Positions 37,525 to 46,566 of a DNA stretch of 64,000 nt are shown one piece after another. The notes below the pieces were generated by a model, which was not told where the DNA came from, made no database searches, and saw only the letters and a program-made list of their open reading frames with translations. The stretch is from contig DYIY01000004.1 in the NCBI GenBank assembly GCA_020723405.1, positions 186,001 through 250,000 of the forward strand, given 5' to 3'. Every line of letters begins with the position of its first letter. Position 1 is the stretch's first letter. The stretch is from Thiobacillus denitrificans. GTDB taxonomy: Bacteria; Pseudomonadota; Gammaproteobacteria; Burkholderiales; Thiobacillaceae. The translations under genes and the position numbers were made by a program.

Positions 37525-37563
37525 GGTTCCTCCGGTCTGCTGCCAACCATCTGCAGCCGGCCG

Positions 37564-39185
37564 GCGCACCGATCGCCTGCTGGCCCGCCAGGAGAACGTC
37601 TATCGCCGCTTCCAGGCCGAAGGCAGCGTGCGCCAGTTGGCCCCGGGCCAGGTGTTTACCTTGACCCAGCATGAGGACCAGGTCGGTGACGAGGCCCGCT
37701 TCCTGACCCTCGCCGTGGACCACCGGGGCGCCAACAATCTCGCCGCCCACGCCACCGGCCTGCTGGGCCAGACCCGCCAGGAGGCGGGCACCTATCGCCA
37801 CACCGCCCTGGTCCAGCCGGCCTGGCGTCCGGCCCTGCCCGATCTGCGCCGCCGGCCCCGGGTCACCCCCCAGGGGGCCTTGGTGGTGGGCCGGCCGGGG
37901 GAGCCCCTCAGCACCGAACGGGATCACCGGGTGAAGCTCCAGTTCCATTGGCAGCGGGGGGAGGCCCCCAATGCCGGCGGCCTGGCCGGGGACGCTGCCC
38001 TGCCGGGCAAGGGGGGCAACGCGCCGGGGGATGACCGCTCCGGGACCTGGGTGCGGGCCGCCGAGTGGCTGGCCGGGCCGGGCTGGGGCAGCCAGTTCCT
38101 GCCCCGGGTGGGGGTCGAGGCCTGGGTGGATTTCCTGGGGGGAGACGGGGACCGGCCGGTGTTGGTGGGCCAGGTCCACAACGGGGAGGATGCGCCCCCC
38201 TTCGCGGCGGGGGTGGACGGGCCGGCCAATCATCCGGGGGTCATCGCCGGGTGGATGAGTCATAACCAGGGCGCCGGGTTCAATCAGTGGCTGGTGGACG
38301 ATGCGCCGGGGCAGTTGCGCACCCGGCTGGCGTGCAGCACGGCAGTGAGCCAGTTGACCCTGGGGCACCTGATCCATCAGGCGCCGGCCACGTCCTGGCG
38401 GGGGGCCTGGCGGGGATCGGGGTTCGAGTTGCGCAGCGATGCCTGGGCGGTGGTCCGGGCGGGGGAGGGACTACTGCTTTCCGCCACCGCCCGGCCGGAG
38501 GGGATGTCCACCCAGTTGGACGGGCAGGAGGCGGTGGGCCAGTTGCGCGGGGCCGGGGAAACCGCCCGGGCCCTGTCCGATGCCGCCCTGGCCCAGACGG
38601 CCCGGCCCCTGGCGGGGAATGAGGCGGTGACCGCCTTCGTGGATGGACTGGACGTGGAACAGCAGGGGCGTTTTGAAGGGGAGGTGGGGGGCCAGGCGGC
38701 CTTGATGGCGGTGCCCGGGAGCCGGGACTTGGAGGGGCCGGTGGCCCGCTTCGCCAGGCCGGTGATTCTGTCGGAGACGCCGGCAGACCTGGGGCTGTCG
38801 ACGCCGGCCGGGGCCCTGCTCTATGCGGGGGGCCTCCTCCACGCCACCAGCCAGGCCGATTGGCATCTGGCCGCCGGCCAGACCCTGGCGGCGGCGGTGG
38901 GGGAAGGGGTGAGCTGGTTCAGCCATGCCGGGGGGATGAAGGCGGTGGCGGCGGCAGGGCCGGTGTCGGTGCAGGCCCATGCCGACACCCTGGCCATCCA
39001 CGCCGATCAGGCGGTGACGGTGACCAGTGCCCAGGCGGAGGTGCGCATCCTGGCCGATGCCAAGGTGGTGCTCCAGGCCGGCGAGGCGGCCGTGACCTTG
39101 GAGGGGGGCGACGTGAGTTTCGTCTGCCCGGGGACCTTCTCGGTGAAGGGCAGCGGGAATGCGTTCGTGGGGCCGGGGAATGGGG
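37564..39185 (+). repeat. 1,622-bp perfect direct repeat, copy B (vgrG core)
   Basis: Identical to 33143-34764, offset 4,421 bp. The upstream junction is abrupt, inside codon context GR|RTDRLLARQ. Both copies are in the same reading frame relative to vgrG. Confidence 0.97.
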
Positions 39186-39544
39186 CGGCGGAGGTGGTGG
39201 CGTTGCCGGTGGGGCTCGCCACGGAACCGGTTGCCGAGATCGAATTGCACTTCCATTACGACGATCTGAGCCCCGTTCCCCTGGCGCCCTACAAGGTTAC
39301 CTTTACCGATGGCAGCAGCCGCCAAGGAACCCTGGATGCAAACGGATATGCCTTGCTCACCGGCGTACCCAATCAGAGCTATACGGTGGAATACGGGGAG
39401 GATTCCCGGCCCTGGACGGCGCCTCCCCTGGAACCGGATGACGCGGAATTCATGAAGTCGAGTGTCCAGTCCGAAGGGCGCACGGCCATCGAGACGATGT
39501 TGGCCAGTGAACCGCCGCCCTTGCCTGCGGAGGACACTGCATGA
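37565..39544 (+). pseudogene. 5'-truncated vgrG, copy 2, with a different tail
   Basis: This copy starts in the gp27-like region at the residue matching 294 of copy 1 and lacks the whole N-terminus. Alone it cannot form a spike; a GTG at 37628 could start an orphan product, without an evident ribosome site. After the shared core it carries its own tail of about 120 residues (AAEVVALPVGLATEP... to PAEDTA). This contains a transthyretin/carboxypeptidase-regulatory-like beta-sandwich (PYKVTFTDGSSRQGTLDANG), a kind of VgrG extension that docks cargo. Its stop overlaps the PoNe-like nuclease start. Recombination with copy 1 would restore a full vgrG in frame. Confidence 0.88.
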
Positions 39545-41157
39545 AGCGCGCGGACATTGATCGCTTTTTCAAGACCTTGATCCTGGGCGACTTCGAGGAG
39601 GATCAGAGCACCAGCGCCCAAATCATCGGCGGCTTGATCTCCCTGATTCCAATCCTCGACCAGGTGATGGATATCCGCGATATCAGCGGCGCCCTGTTCC
39701 GCATCAACAAGCAGGGCGGTTTCGACAAGGCCACCACCGATCAGGTGGTCAACCTGGGCTTTGCGGCCTTCGGCGCGATACCTGAGGTGGGCAGCGCCTT
39801 CAAGACCGTGTTCAAGCCCCTGTGGAAGGAGCGTCAGGCAGCCAAGGGTCTGGTCCATGGCGGCACCGAGGCCATCGAGGCGCTACTCGGCATGAAGAAG
39901 GGCGGAGCCATCACCTGGATTCGCCAGGAGTTGCTGGGCAAATGGGCCAGCCGCTCCCAGCAGGCGGTGACCTTTGTGGATGGGGCTCTGGCGTCGTGCA
40001 TCGACCTGATGGATTTCGTCGCCAACGCCAGTGGCTGGAAGGATTGGCTGATTCCTGATCCGATCCAGGCCATGGCCAAGGAACTGCTCCCCTCCCTGAA
40101 GGGGATGCGCAGCGGGGTCGGCGTTACCGTACAGCGGGCCAGCGACGAGTTGAAGGCGTTTCTGGAAGACATTCTGGGCGAACAGGCGGCGGTGGTGGTC
40201 ATGGCCATGGGGGATCGGGCGGTTGCCTCTAGCGCTGTGCCGGGCACCCGCCCCCGTTCCGGTCATAATGCGGCCGATCCCAAGCCCAAGGGGAGCGAGC
40301 CGCCCCGACAGGCCGAGAAGAAGGTGTCATCGGCGACGGAAACCCAAGCAACAAAAGGCGCGGGTCCCGTCCATGCAGTGGTTCAGGTTACCCGCAAAAC
40401 CTTCCGGGACATGGCGGCCCGGGAGAAAGGTCTCATTGGTGAACACGTCGTCGACTATCACGAAGCCCAGCGGCTCAGCGGCAACTGGCTGCATGACAAG
40501 CCCAGCGGCCAGTGGTCGCCGGACTCGGTGAAGAAGATCAACGTGGACAAGCGCCCCATCAATCTCGCCCTGGCAGACCTGCCCAAGGTCACCCAGCCGG
40601 GCATCGATGCGGTCTGGGAACACAACGGCCAATTCACCGTCACCGAAGCCAAGGCCAGCGAGAGCATTGCCGTTGCCTATGGCTTCGGCAAGTACAAGGT
40701 CAAGCAGGGCTGGATTCCGGACATCGGCAAGACCACCAACCCGAGTCTCGAATTGCTGCATTTCCTGCTCAGCGATTCTTCGGACAAGCAAGGGAAGGAG
40801 TGGCCGACGATGCAGATGAGTCACACTTGGTCAGTTGATCGCGCCAATCGAGAGGACATCTCGCGAACCGCCCGCGATGCAATTGAGCAAAAATATTACG
40901 AGCGCCGAGTGGCATTGGTAACACTTGAAGCCAACGGGGCTTTAGACCACGCAGAAGCACTGGCTGACATCCACATGCTGAAGCCAGAAAATGACGTGCA
41001 CGACCATACCGAACATGGCGTGACACGGGAATGGCTTGTTAAGGACATCGATGCGGTGGAGAACGCACGCATAAAAGCGCATGAAACCGGAAAAACCACT
41101 GCGCAACCCAAGCCCGTTGAAACAAATCCACAAACTGGCCGCAGCCGCAAGAAGTAA
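39541..41157 (+). CDS. T6SS nuclease effector, PoNe-like PD-(D/E)XK toxin
   Basis: A 538-residue polymorphic toxin. Residues 1-245 are an N-terminal trafficking region with a hydrophobic GFAAFGAIPEVGSAFKTV stretch, like pre-toxin regions. Residues 245-260 are the linker PKPKGSEPPRQAE. The C-terminal toxin starts near residue 290 and has EHVVDYHEAQRLSG and GIDAVWEHNGQFTVTEAKAS, giving D356 and E369-X-K371, the PD-(D/E)XK core as in PoNe DNases. The ATG overlaps the vgrG copy 2 stop. The next gene has the DUF1911 domain found in PoNi immunity proteins, which supports the PoNe call. DNA cleavage is inferred, not shown. Confidence 0.82.
   Translation: MKRADIDRFFKTLILGDFEEDQSTSAQIIGGLISLIPILDQVMDIRDISGALFRINKQGGFDKATTDQVVNLGFAAFGAIPEVGSAFKTVFKPLWKERQAAKGLVHGGTEAIEALLGMKKGGAITWIRQELLGKWASRSQQAVTFVDGALASCIDLMDFVANASGWKDWLIPDPIQAMAKELLPSLKGMRSGVGVTVQRASDELKAFLEDILGEQAAVVVMAMGDRAVASSAVPGTRPRSGHNAADPKPKGSEPPRQAEKKVSSATETQATKGAGPVHAVVQVTRKTFRDMAAREKGLIGEHVVDYHEAQRLSGNWLHDKPSGQWSPDSVKKINVDKRPINLALADLPKVTQPGIDAVWEHNGQFTVTEAKASESIAVAYGFGKYKVKQGWIPDIGKTTNPSLELLHFLLSDSSDKQGKEWPTMQMSHTWSVDRANREDISRTARDAIEQKYYERRVALVTLEANGALDHAEALADIHMLKPENDVHDHTEHGVTREWLVKDIDAVENARIKAHETGKTTAQPKPVETNPQTGRSRKK
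40274..40317 (+). repeat. 44-bp toxin-linker repeat, copy 1
   Basis: This segment codes for DPKPKGSEPPRQAE in the PoNe-like effector. It recurs at 42235-42278 with one mismatch in 44 bases and marks the upstream edge of both toxin-immunity cassettes. Confidence 0.9.
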
Positions 41158-41172
41158 GCGAAAGCAACATCA

Positions 41173-42207
41173 ATGAGCGAAGCTGAGTTCCGCACAAAAC
41201 GCCGGCAGAAGTTTCTGACTGAGCACTATTTCAAGCTCAACAATATCGACATTGCGCGTTCGATAGGTAATTTTCAGGCCGTTGTAATCAGAGAGAAAAG
41301 CGAAGACACAAGAGATCCAACAAGCCATGGTCAGATTTTCAAGAAGAAGTTCGACCTCCTCCGCCTCCACTACACCGCCGGCGAACCCATCGAAACCTTG
41401 AAGCCGCTATACAACGAAGCCATGCATTGGTTTCGCGAGTGGCACGAAGCCTACAGGGCTTACGTCCTCCGGCTTGCAGAGGAATCGGGAGAAGAACTCC
41501 GCAAGGACGGAACACCGACCCGTTTTGAATATTTGGGCGATTTCCAACTGGTGCTGGATTGTTTCAGTATCGGCGTATTGCTTGGCGAAACGAGCCAAGT
41601 ACGCGAAGCGGCCAAATGGCTTGAGCGTTACCGCCATACCGACATGCTGTTCGAATTTCTGATCGAGCGTTTCGTCTCCGATCCGAGCGAGACAGAAACG
41701 TTCTTCCACGAAGAACCCTATGGCCCCCTGGTCGATGCCATTTTCACGGCCGACACGCCCCAGGAAGCCGAGGCCTTCGTCAAACAGTATCTCGACAACT
41801 GGTACAAGGCATTCGAAGGCATTCCCTGGCACAACGGCCACCTGAAAGCCACTGACGAATACATGCCCTATGAAGGCTATTGGGCTTTCGATGCGGCGGC
41901 CGTCTGCATTCTCAAGGGCATCGACGACAGCAGTTTCCGCGATCACATGGTCTATCCGAAGGACCTGGCGGATTGGGCCCGCGAGCACGTGGCCGGGACA
42001 TTGTCAGGGGAGGCGAACAGGGCATTGCAGTCCCCTCCCAACGTCCCCGCCAACGCCCCCTGTCCCACCGCCGGCTGGTGGTTCACCCCCGCCAAGCCCG
42101 ATTCCCGCCGCTACTTCAAACAGGGTGATCCCATGCCCAGCCTGGGCGGCGACTATGGCGAGACCTTCTGGCAGTGGTCTCCCGATCAATCGGCGCCCAA
42201 GCTATAA
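41173..42207 (+). CDS. PoNi-like immunity protein (DUF1910/DUF1911) with added C-terminal module
   Basis: A 344-residue cytosolic protein, no signal peptide. Residues ~1-150 form a helical DUF1910-like part, and YEGYWAFDAAAVCILKGIDDSSFRDHMVYPKDLADWAR (a run spanning about residues 236-273) is the DUF1911 signature. The family protects against PoNe-type nucleases. Residues 288-344 form an extra module (PCPTAGWWFTPAKPDSRRYF...WQWSPDQSAPKL) also present on the DUF3396-like immunity gene downstream. It follows the toxin after 15 bases. Confidence 0.85.
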   Translation: MSEAEFRTKRRQKFLTEHYFKLNNIDIARSIGNFQAVVIREKSEDTRDPTSHGQIFKKKFDLLRLHYTAGEPIETLKPLYNEAMHWFREWHEAYRAYVLRLAEESGEELRKDGTPTRFEYLGDFQLVLDCFSIGVLLGETSQVREAAKWLERYRHTDMLFEFLIERFVSDPSETETFFHEEPYGPLVDAIFTADTPQEAEAFVKQYLDNWYKAFEGIPWHNGHLKATDEYMPYEGYWAFDAAAVCILKGIDDSSFRDHMVYPKDLADWAREHVAGTLSGEANRALQSPPNVPANAPCPTAGWWFTPAKPDSRRYFKQGDPMPSLGGDYGETFWQWSPDQSAPKL

Positions 42208-42213
42208 GGCCAC
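42034..42213 (+). repeat. Immunity C-terminal repeat, copy 1
   Basis: The last 58 codons of the DUF1911 immunity gene plus six bases beyond the stop recur at 43693-43872. There are 19 mismatches over the 174 coding bases, and 50 of 57 residues are identical. It marks the downstream edge of the first toxin-immunity cassette. Confidence 0.93.
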
Positions 42214-42234
42214 CCCGTTCCGGTCGGCGTCCAG

Positions 42235-42278
42235 CCGATCGCAAGCCCAAGGGGAGCGAGCCGCCCCGACAGGCCGAG
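42235..42278 (+). repeat. 44-bp toxin-linker repeat, copy 2
   Basis: Same sequence as 40274-40317 with one base different, lying 21 bases after the immunity repeat. Here the linker frame does not match the frame of the toxin that follows; it is offset by one base. Confidence 0.9.
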
Positions 42279-42582
42279 GGGCCTGACTCCCAAGCGGATC
42301 GGGGAAACCTATTGGCGCAAACCCAGGGGATCGGTGTCGCCGGATATTGCCATCGTCGAAAATCGCTTTGCCGCGCCGGCCAAGGACAATCTTTTTGCGG
42401 TCGTGGATTTCAAGTTCAAGAATGATCGGATCGACGGCCAGCAAATCAACCGATATGACGAGACATTTTCGAAACCCAAAGTCTCAATTGTTCGAATGCC
42501 CGAGGATTGTCCACCCTGCGAATCCCTGGAAAAGAAAAATGATGCCGACGCCAACAAGGGCAGGGGCAGCAAGCGGAGATAA
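42235..42582 (+). pseudogene. Displaced C-terminal nuclease toxin fragment (VRR-NUC/TseV-like)
   Basis: After the linker repeat a frame encodes PKRIGETYWRKPRGS, SPDIAIVENRFAAPAKDN and FAVVDFKFKNDRIDGQQIN, then PEDCPPC near the end (TAA at 42580). PD...DFK is a PD-(D/E)XK core, and the overall pattern matches the VRR-NUC-type T6SS nucleases. There is no start codon, no N-terminal trafficking domain, and the linker is out of frame with the toxin. It is an orphan toxin tip, silent as it stands. Confidence 0.72.
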
Positions 42583-42594
42583 GGAACCCAGCAC

Positions 42595-43866
42595 ATGGAG
42601 ATGAGCCGAGCAGAGTTTGATAATTGGGTGAACGACCTCAAGGAATGGCCAAATTGTGCTTATGTTTGGGAAGGCGGTGGTGTGGAATGGGAATGGGCAG
42701 TAGGTCTGTCCGTTTCGTTGTATTTCCACGTCCCGAAGGAACTGATGATCGACAGACGCATGGAGGCCCTTTGACTCTGGCAGGAATATCAGGAATTGAT
42801 CGGAGGGAAATTGACCCATGTTGGGCACCCCAAGGGCCTAAGACTCCATAGGATCGGCAGCAAACGGCTCCCTGACTTTGCATTGGTTGCAAAATCGTGG
42901 CCACTTGACGATATGGCCTTCTGTATTGAATCGGCCAGCACAAATAGCGAAGCAACCAGTCCCGACTTTACGTTTCGGACTTGGATAAAAAGCTACTGGG
43001 AAGAAGTCCCCTTCAAATTGAGTTGGCTCCGCCTCGACTTCAACTACCGCTGGTGGCGAGAGAACCGGGAAGCGCTACGGAATTTCGTCCTCAAGGCGGC
43101 CTCTGAAATGAACGCCGAACAGGGCTACATGGGCTTTGGCTACGTCAATCCCCTCGGGGTGGGAGCCGCCGGGGACATCCTTCCCTACGAGAAACAGCTG
43201 GCCAAACGCTTCTATGGCTACCATTTCGACAAGCCTTTCTACATGGACAGTCCCCACCCGGAAAGCCGCCCACTGACCTTTGGCATGAACGCGCCCACCT
43301 GGGGTACGCTGATCGGCACTCGATGGCTGGAGAAGGCTGGGGGCAAAACCACCGTCCTGACCAAGCTGAACCACCCGCGCATACAGGTTGTGGAATTACC
43401 CCATGCCCTGTGGATCGAGGCGGGAGATGATCCCAGCTTGCTTCCCGTTGAAGAAGGCATTCCGCCCATCTACAGCATCATCGCCCAGGCCCTCAAGCCG
43501 GCCCGGGCCGAGGATCTGGACTTTCTGACCCTGGGGCAATGGGATGACGACGACCGGGACGTGATGACGCCCACCGACTCCCGTGCATGGCTGGCCTGGT
43601 TCGATCCGGACGGCTCCTGGCCGACTCCCGATGCGCGCTTCTGGCAACCGGATCCCCAGGCCGGGATGGTTAGGGCAGACGAGGTGCCTCGCCCCCCAAA
43701 CGTCCCTGCCAACACCCCCTGTCCCACCGCCGGCTGCTGGTTCACCCCCGCCAAGCCCGATTCCCGCCGCTATTTCAAACAGGGCGAAGTGATGCCCAGC
43801 CTGGGCGGCGACTACGGCATCACGATCTGGCAGTGGTCTCCCGATCAATCGGTGCCCAAGCTGTAA
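42595..43866 (+). pseudogene. DUF3396-type immunity gene with an in-frame TGA
   Basis: The frame opens at ATG 42595 (MEMSRAEFDNWVNDLKEW), reaches TGA at 42772-42774 (codon 60) and then continues undisturbed to TAA 43866. The body has GYMGFGYVNPLGVG, GYHFDKPFYMDSP and NAPTWGTLIGTRWLEKAGG, the DUF3396 (type VI immunity family) pattern. The last 57 residues are the shared C-terminal module. Without the stop the protein would be about 423 residues. Reinitiation at a TTG (42796) would give 356 residues. A simple nonsense mutation is the likeliest reading, as its toxin partner is also broken. Confidence 0.78.
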
Positions 43867-43872
43867 GGCCAC
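43693..43872 (+). repeat. Immunity C-terminal repeat, copy 2
   Basis: Counterpart of 42034-42213, ending the DUF3396-like immunity gene. The vgrG scrap begins about 30 bases further on. Confidence 0.93.
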
Positions 43873-43898
43873 GCCCGGTCAGCCGTCAGGCCGACAGT

Positions 43899-44275
43899 CG
43901 CCACCTGCTGGCCAGGCCCAGCGACTGCGACCTGTTCCAGGACGTGGACGTGCTGGAAGCCCTCACCTTCGTCCTGCGTCTGCTGGCCGAGGAAGGCCTG
44001 TCCGTCCGTTTCGAGCACACCGACGCCCAGGATGACGCCCCGGCCTTCCACACCCTGCTGATCTTCGATGAGCAGAGCGAAGCGCCCCTCTGTCCCCAGC
44101 CCCAGATCCGTTTCCACCGGGCCCATGCCACCGAGGCCGACGACGCCTTCCAGCGCTGGCACGAGCACCGCCGCACCGCCGCCAACCGGGTCAGCCTGTC
44201 CGGTTGGGACTACAAGCGCCTCCTGGCCAGCGGGGCCCTGGCCGAATCCGCCGATCCGGCGGTGGCCCGGGGCGC
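43899..44275 (+). pseudogene. vgrG internal fragment, copy 3
   Basis: This matches vgrG copy 1 from 32585 to about 33071 with scattered differences. It lacks 114 bases corresponding to 32652-32765 (an in-frame loss of 38 codons). It reads HLLARPSDCDLFQDVDVLEALTF then FRFHR-type sequence through LASGALAESADPAVARG. No start, OB-fold or tail is present. It joins directly to a DUF302 remnant. Confidence 0.9.
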
Positions 44276-44560
44276 CGGCAAGGGCATCCAGATCTTCGCC
44301 CGCATCGACCATGCCGATGGCGCGGCCAAGGCCGGATTGAACCTGTCCCCGACGCAACTGCTCATCCTGGGCCACCCAAGGCCGGCACCTCCCTCATGAA
44401 CGCTGCCCCCACCGCCGCCCTGGACCTGCCCTTGCAGGCCCTGGCCTGGCAGGGCGGCGTGGGCTAGGTCTGGTTCAGCTACAACCACCCTACCTGGCTG
44501 ATCCAGCGGAATGGGCTGGACGCCGGCCTGGGGGGAATGGTGAAGGCGGCCGCCCGATAA
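44276..44560 (+). pseudogene. 3' part of a DUF302-family gene, broken
   Basis: The sequence encodes GKGIQIFARIDHADGAAKAGLNL, then after a frameshift near 44375 LMNAAPTAALDLPLQALAW, a TAG at 44465-44467, and VWFSYNHPTWLIQRNGL to TAA at 44560. These are DUF302 (TTHA1732-like) hallmarks. The 5' half has been replaced by the vgrG fragment. It marks the right-hand border of the T6SS effector region. Confidence 0.75.
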
Positions 44561-44661
44561 ACCCGAGCGGCGACGCGCAACCCACCCGGTTGACCCAGCC
44601 TTTGTCATTTCCCCGCCCGGCGGCGGTAAACTTGCCCGGTTCCCCGGACCTGCCCATCGCC

Positions 44662-45084
44662 ATGACCCCTATCCGTTCCGGCCTGTTGCTTGCCCCCCTC
44701 GCCTTCCTGCTGGCCGGTTGCCTCCAGGACACGGCCTCCTACACCTTTCCCGAAAAGGACCACGCCATCACCCTGGTGCGCAACCAGACCTGGCCCTGGG
44801 AGAGCACCCTGTCCCTGGAAGTGGTGGCCATCCGCCTGCCGGAATGCCATGAAGGGGGTCGGGTGGAAGGGGTGAAGCGGGATTCGGCCATCACCTTGTT
44901 CAAGGCGCCCGACGAATACGCCGAGCCCATTTTCATCCTCCAGGTGGACGGCAAGGATTTCGCCGTGAGCACCCAGTCCTGCCGGGTGCAGAAGTTTGAA
45001 GAGGCACCCCCTGACCGGGGCCAGAAACTGGGGGTCTTCAAGGAGAAGGACGGCAAGTTCGGCTTCGTGGCCGAAGGCGTTTGA
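44662..45084 (+). CDS. Small lipoprotein of unknown function
   Basis: A 140-residue lipoprotein: signal peptide with lipobox LLAGC at about residue 18, then a soluble domain with two cysteines (PECHEGGR and TQSCRVQ). No family is recognised. The ATG at 44662 is chosen as it begins the signal peptide; the upstream in-frame codons look non-coding. It ends just before ubiD. Confidence 0.75.
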   Translation: MTPIRSGLLLAPLAFLLAGCLQDTASYTFPEKDHAITLVRNQTWPWESTLSLEVVAIRLPECHEGGRVEGVKRDSAITLFKAPDEYAEPIFILQVDGKDFAVSTQSCRVQKFEEAPPDRGQKLGVFKEKDGKFGFVAEGV

Positions 45085-45092
45085 GTCTGCCG

Positions 45093-46559
45093 ATGCGCTA
45101 CGCCGATCTGCGGGATTTCATCGCCCAACTGGAAGCTCGGGGCGAGTTGAAGCGCATCCGCGCCCAGGTGGATCCCAACCTGGAAATGACCGAAATCGGC
45201 GACCGGGTGCTGCGTGCCGGCGGGCCGGCCCTGCTGTTCGAGAACCCCAAGGGGGGTGGCATGCCGGTGCTGGCCAACCTGTTTGGCACGGTGAAGCGGG
45301 TAGCCCTGGGCATGGGCGAGGAAGACCCGGGCAAACTGCGGGAGATCGGCAAGCTGCTGGCCTACCTGAAGGAACCGGAACCGCCCCGGGGCCTGAAGGA
45401 CGCCTGGGACAAATGGCCGGTGCTGAAGCAGGTACTCAACATGAGTCCCAAGGAAGTCCGCTCCCCGGCCTGCCAGGAAATGGTGTGGGAGGGCCAGGAC
45501 GTGGATCTGTCGCGGCTGCCCATCCAGACCTGCTGGCCCGGTGACGCGGCGCCCCTGCTCACCTGGGGCCTGGTCATCACCAAAGGGCCCCACAAGCCCC
45601 GGCAGAACCTGGGCATCTACCGGCAACAGGTGATCGGGCCCAACAAGCTCATCATGCGCTGGCTGGCCCACCGGGGCGGCGCCCTGGATTTCCGGGAATT
45701 CCAGGCCGTCCATCCGGGCCAGCCCTTCCCGTTGTGCGTGGCCATCGGCGCCGACCCGGCCACCATCCTGGGGGCCGTGACCCCGGTGCCGGACAGTCTC
45801 TCCGAATACCAGTTCGCCGGCCTGCTGCGGGGTGCCAAGACCGAGGTGGCCAAGGCCATCGGTTCGGACCTGCAGGTGCCGGCCTCGGCGGAAATCGTCC
45901 TGGAAGGGGTGATCCATCCGGGGGAAACGGCCCTGGAAGGCCCCTTCGGCGACCACACGGGCTACTACAACGAACAGGAAACCTTTCCGGTGTTCACCGT
46001 GGAGCGCATCACCCTGCGCCGGGACGCCCTCTACCATTCCACCTACACCGGCAAGCCGCCGGACGAGCCGGCCATCCTGGGGGTGGCGCTGAACGAAGTG
46101 TTTGTGCCCCTGTTGCAGAAGCAGTTCCCCGAGATCGTGGATTTCTATCTGCCGCCGGAGGGCTGCTCCTACCGCATGGCGGTGGTGAGCATGAAGAAGC
46201 AGTACCCGGGCCACGCCAAGCGGGTCATGTTCGGCATCTGGAGCTTCCTGCGCCAGTTCATGTACACCAAGTTCATCCTGGTCACCGACGAGGACGTGGA
46301 CGTGCGCGACTGGAAGGAAGTCATGTGGGCCCTGACCACCCGGGTGGACCCGGCCCGGGATACACTGCTGGTGGAGAACACGCCCATCGACTACCTGGAT
46401 TTCGCCAGTCCCGTCTCGGGGCTGGGTTCCAAGATGGGTATCGACGCCACCAACAAATGGCCCGGGGAGACCACGCGGGAATGGGGCACCCCCATCCGCA
46501 TGAACGCAGACGTGAAGCAGCGGGTGGATGCCTTGTGGCCCGCCCTCGGATTGGATTAG
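45093..46559 (+). CDS. ubiD: UbiD-family decarboxylase (3-octaprenyl-4-hydroxybenzoate carboxy-lyase)
   Basis: A 488-residue prenylated-FMN decarboxylase of ubiquinone synthesis. Conserved parts include [55 protein letters not shown] and the E(X)nE region [12 protein letters not shown]. The ATG at 45093 is preferred; a TTG four codons upstream overlaps the lipoprotein gene. The UbiX flavin prenyltransferase is not in the window. Confidence 0.95.
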   Translation: MRYADLRDFIAQLEARGELKRIRAQVDPNLEMTEIGDRVLRAGGPALLFENPKGGGMPVLANLFGTVKRVALGMGEEDPGKLREIGKLLAYLKEPEPPRGLKDAWDKWPVLKQVLNMSPKEVRSPACQEMVWEGQDVDLSRLPIQTCWPGDAAPLLTWGLVITKGPHKPRQNLGIYRQQVIGPNKLIMRWLAHRGGALDFREFQAVHPGQPFPLCVAIGADPATILGAVTPVPDSLSEYQFAGLLRGAKTEVAKAIGSDLQVPASAEIVLEGVIHPGETALEGPFGDHTGYYNEQETFPVFTVERITLRRDALYHSTYTGKPPDEPAILGVALNEVFVPLLQKQFPEIVDFYLPPEGCSYRMAVVSMKKQYPGHAKRVMFGIWSFLRQFMYTKFILVTDEDVDVRDWKEVMWALTTRVDPARDTLLVENTPIDYLDFASPVSGLGSKMGIDATNKWPGETTREWGTPIRMNADVKQRVDALWPALGLD

Positions 46560-46566
46560 ACAGATC

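Noticed and set aside
42772-42774. TGA as a selenocysteine codon in the DUF3396-like gene
   Set aside because: No reason for selenocysteine in this family, no evident SECIS hairpin, and the partner toxin is already broken; nonsense mutation is simpler.
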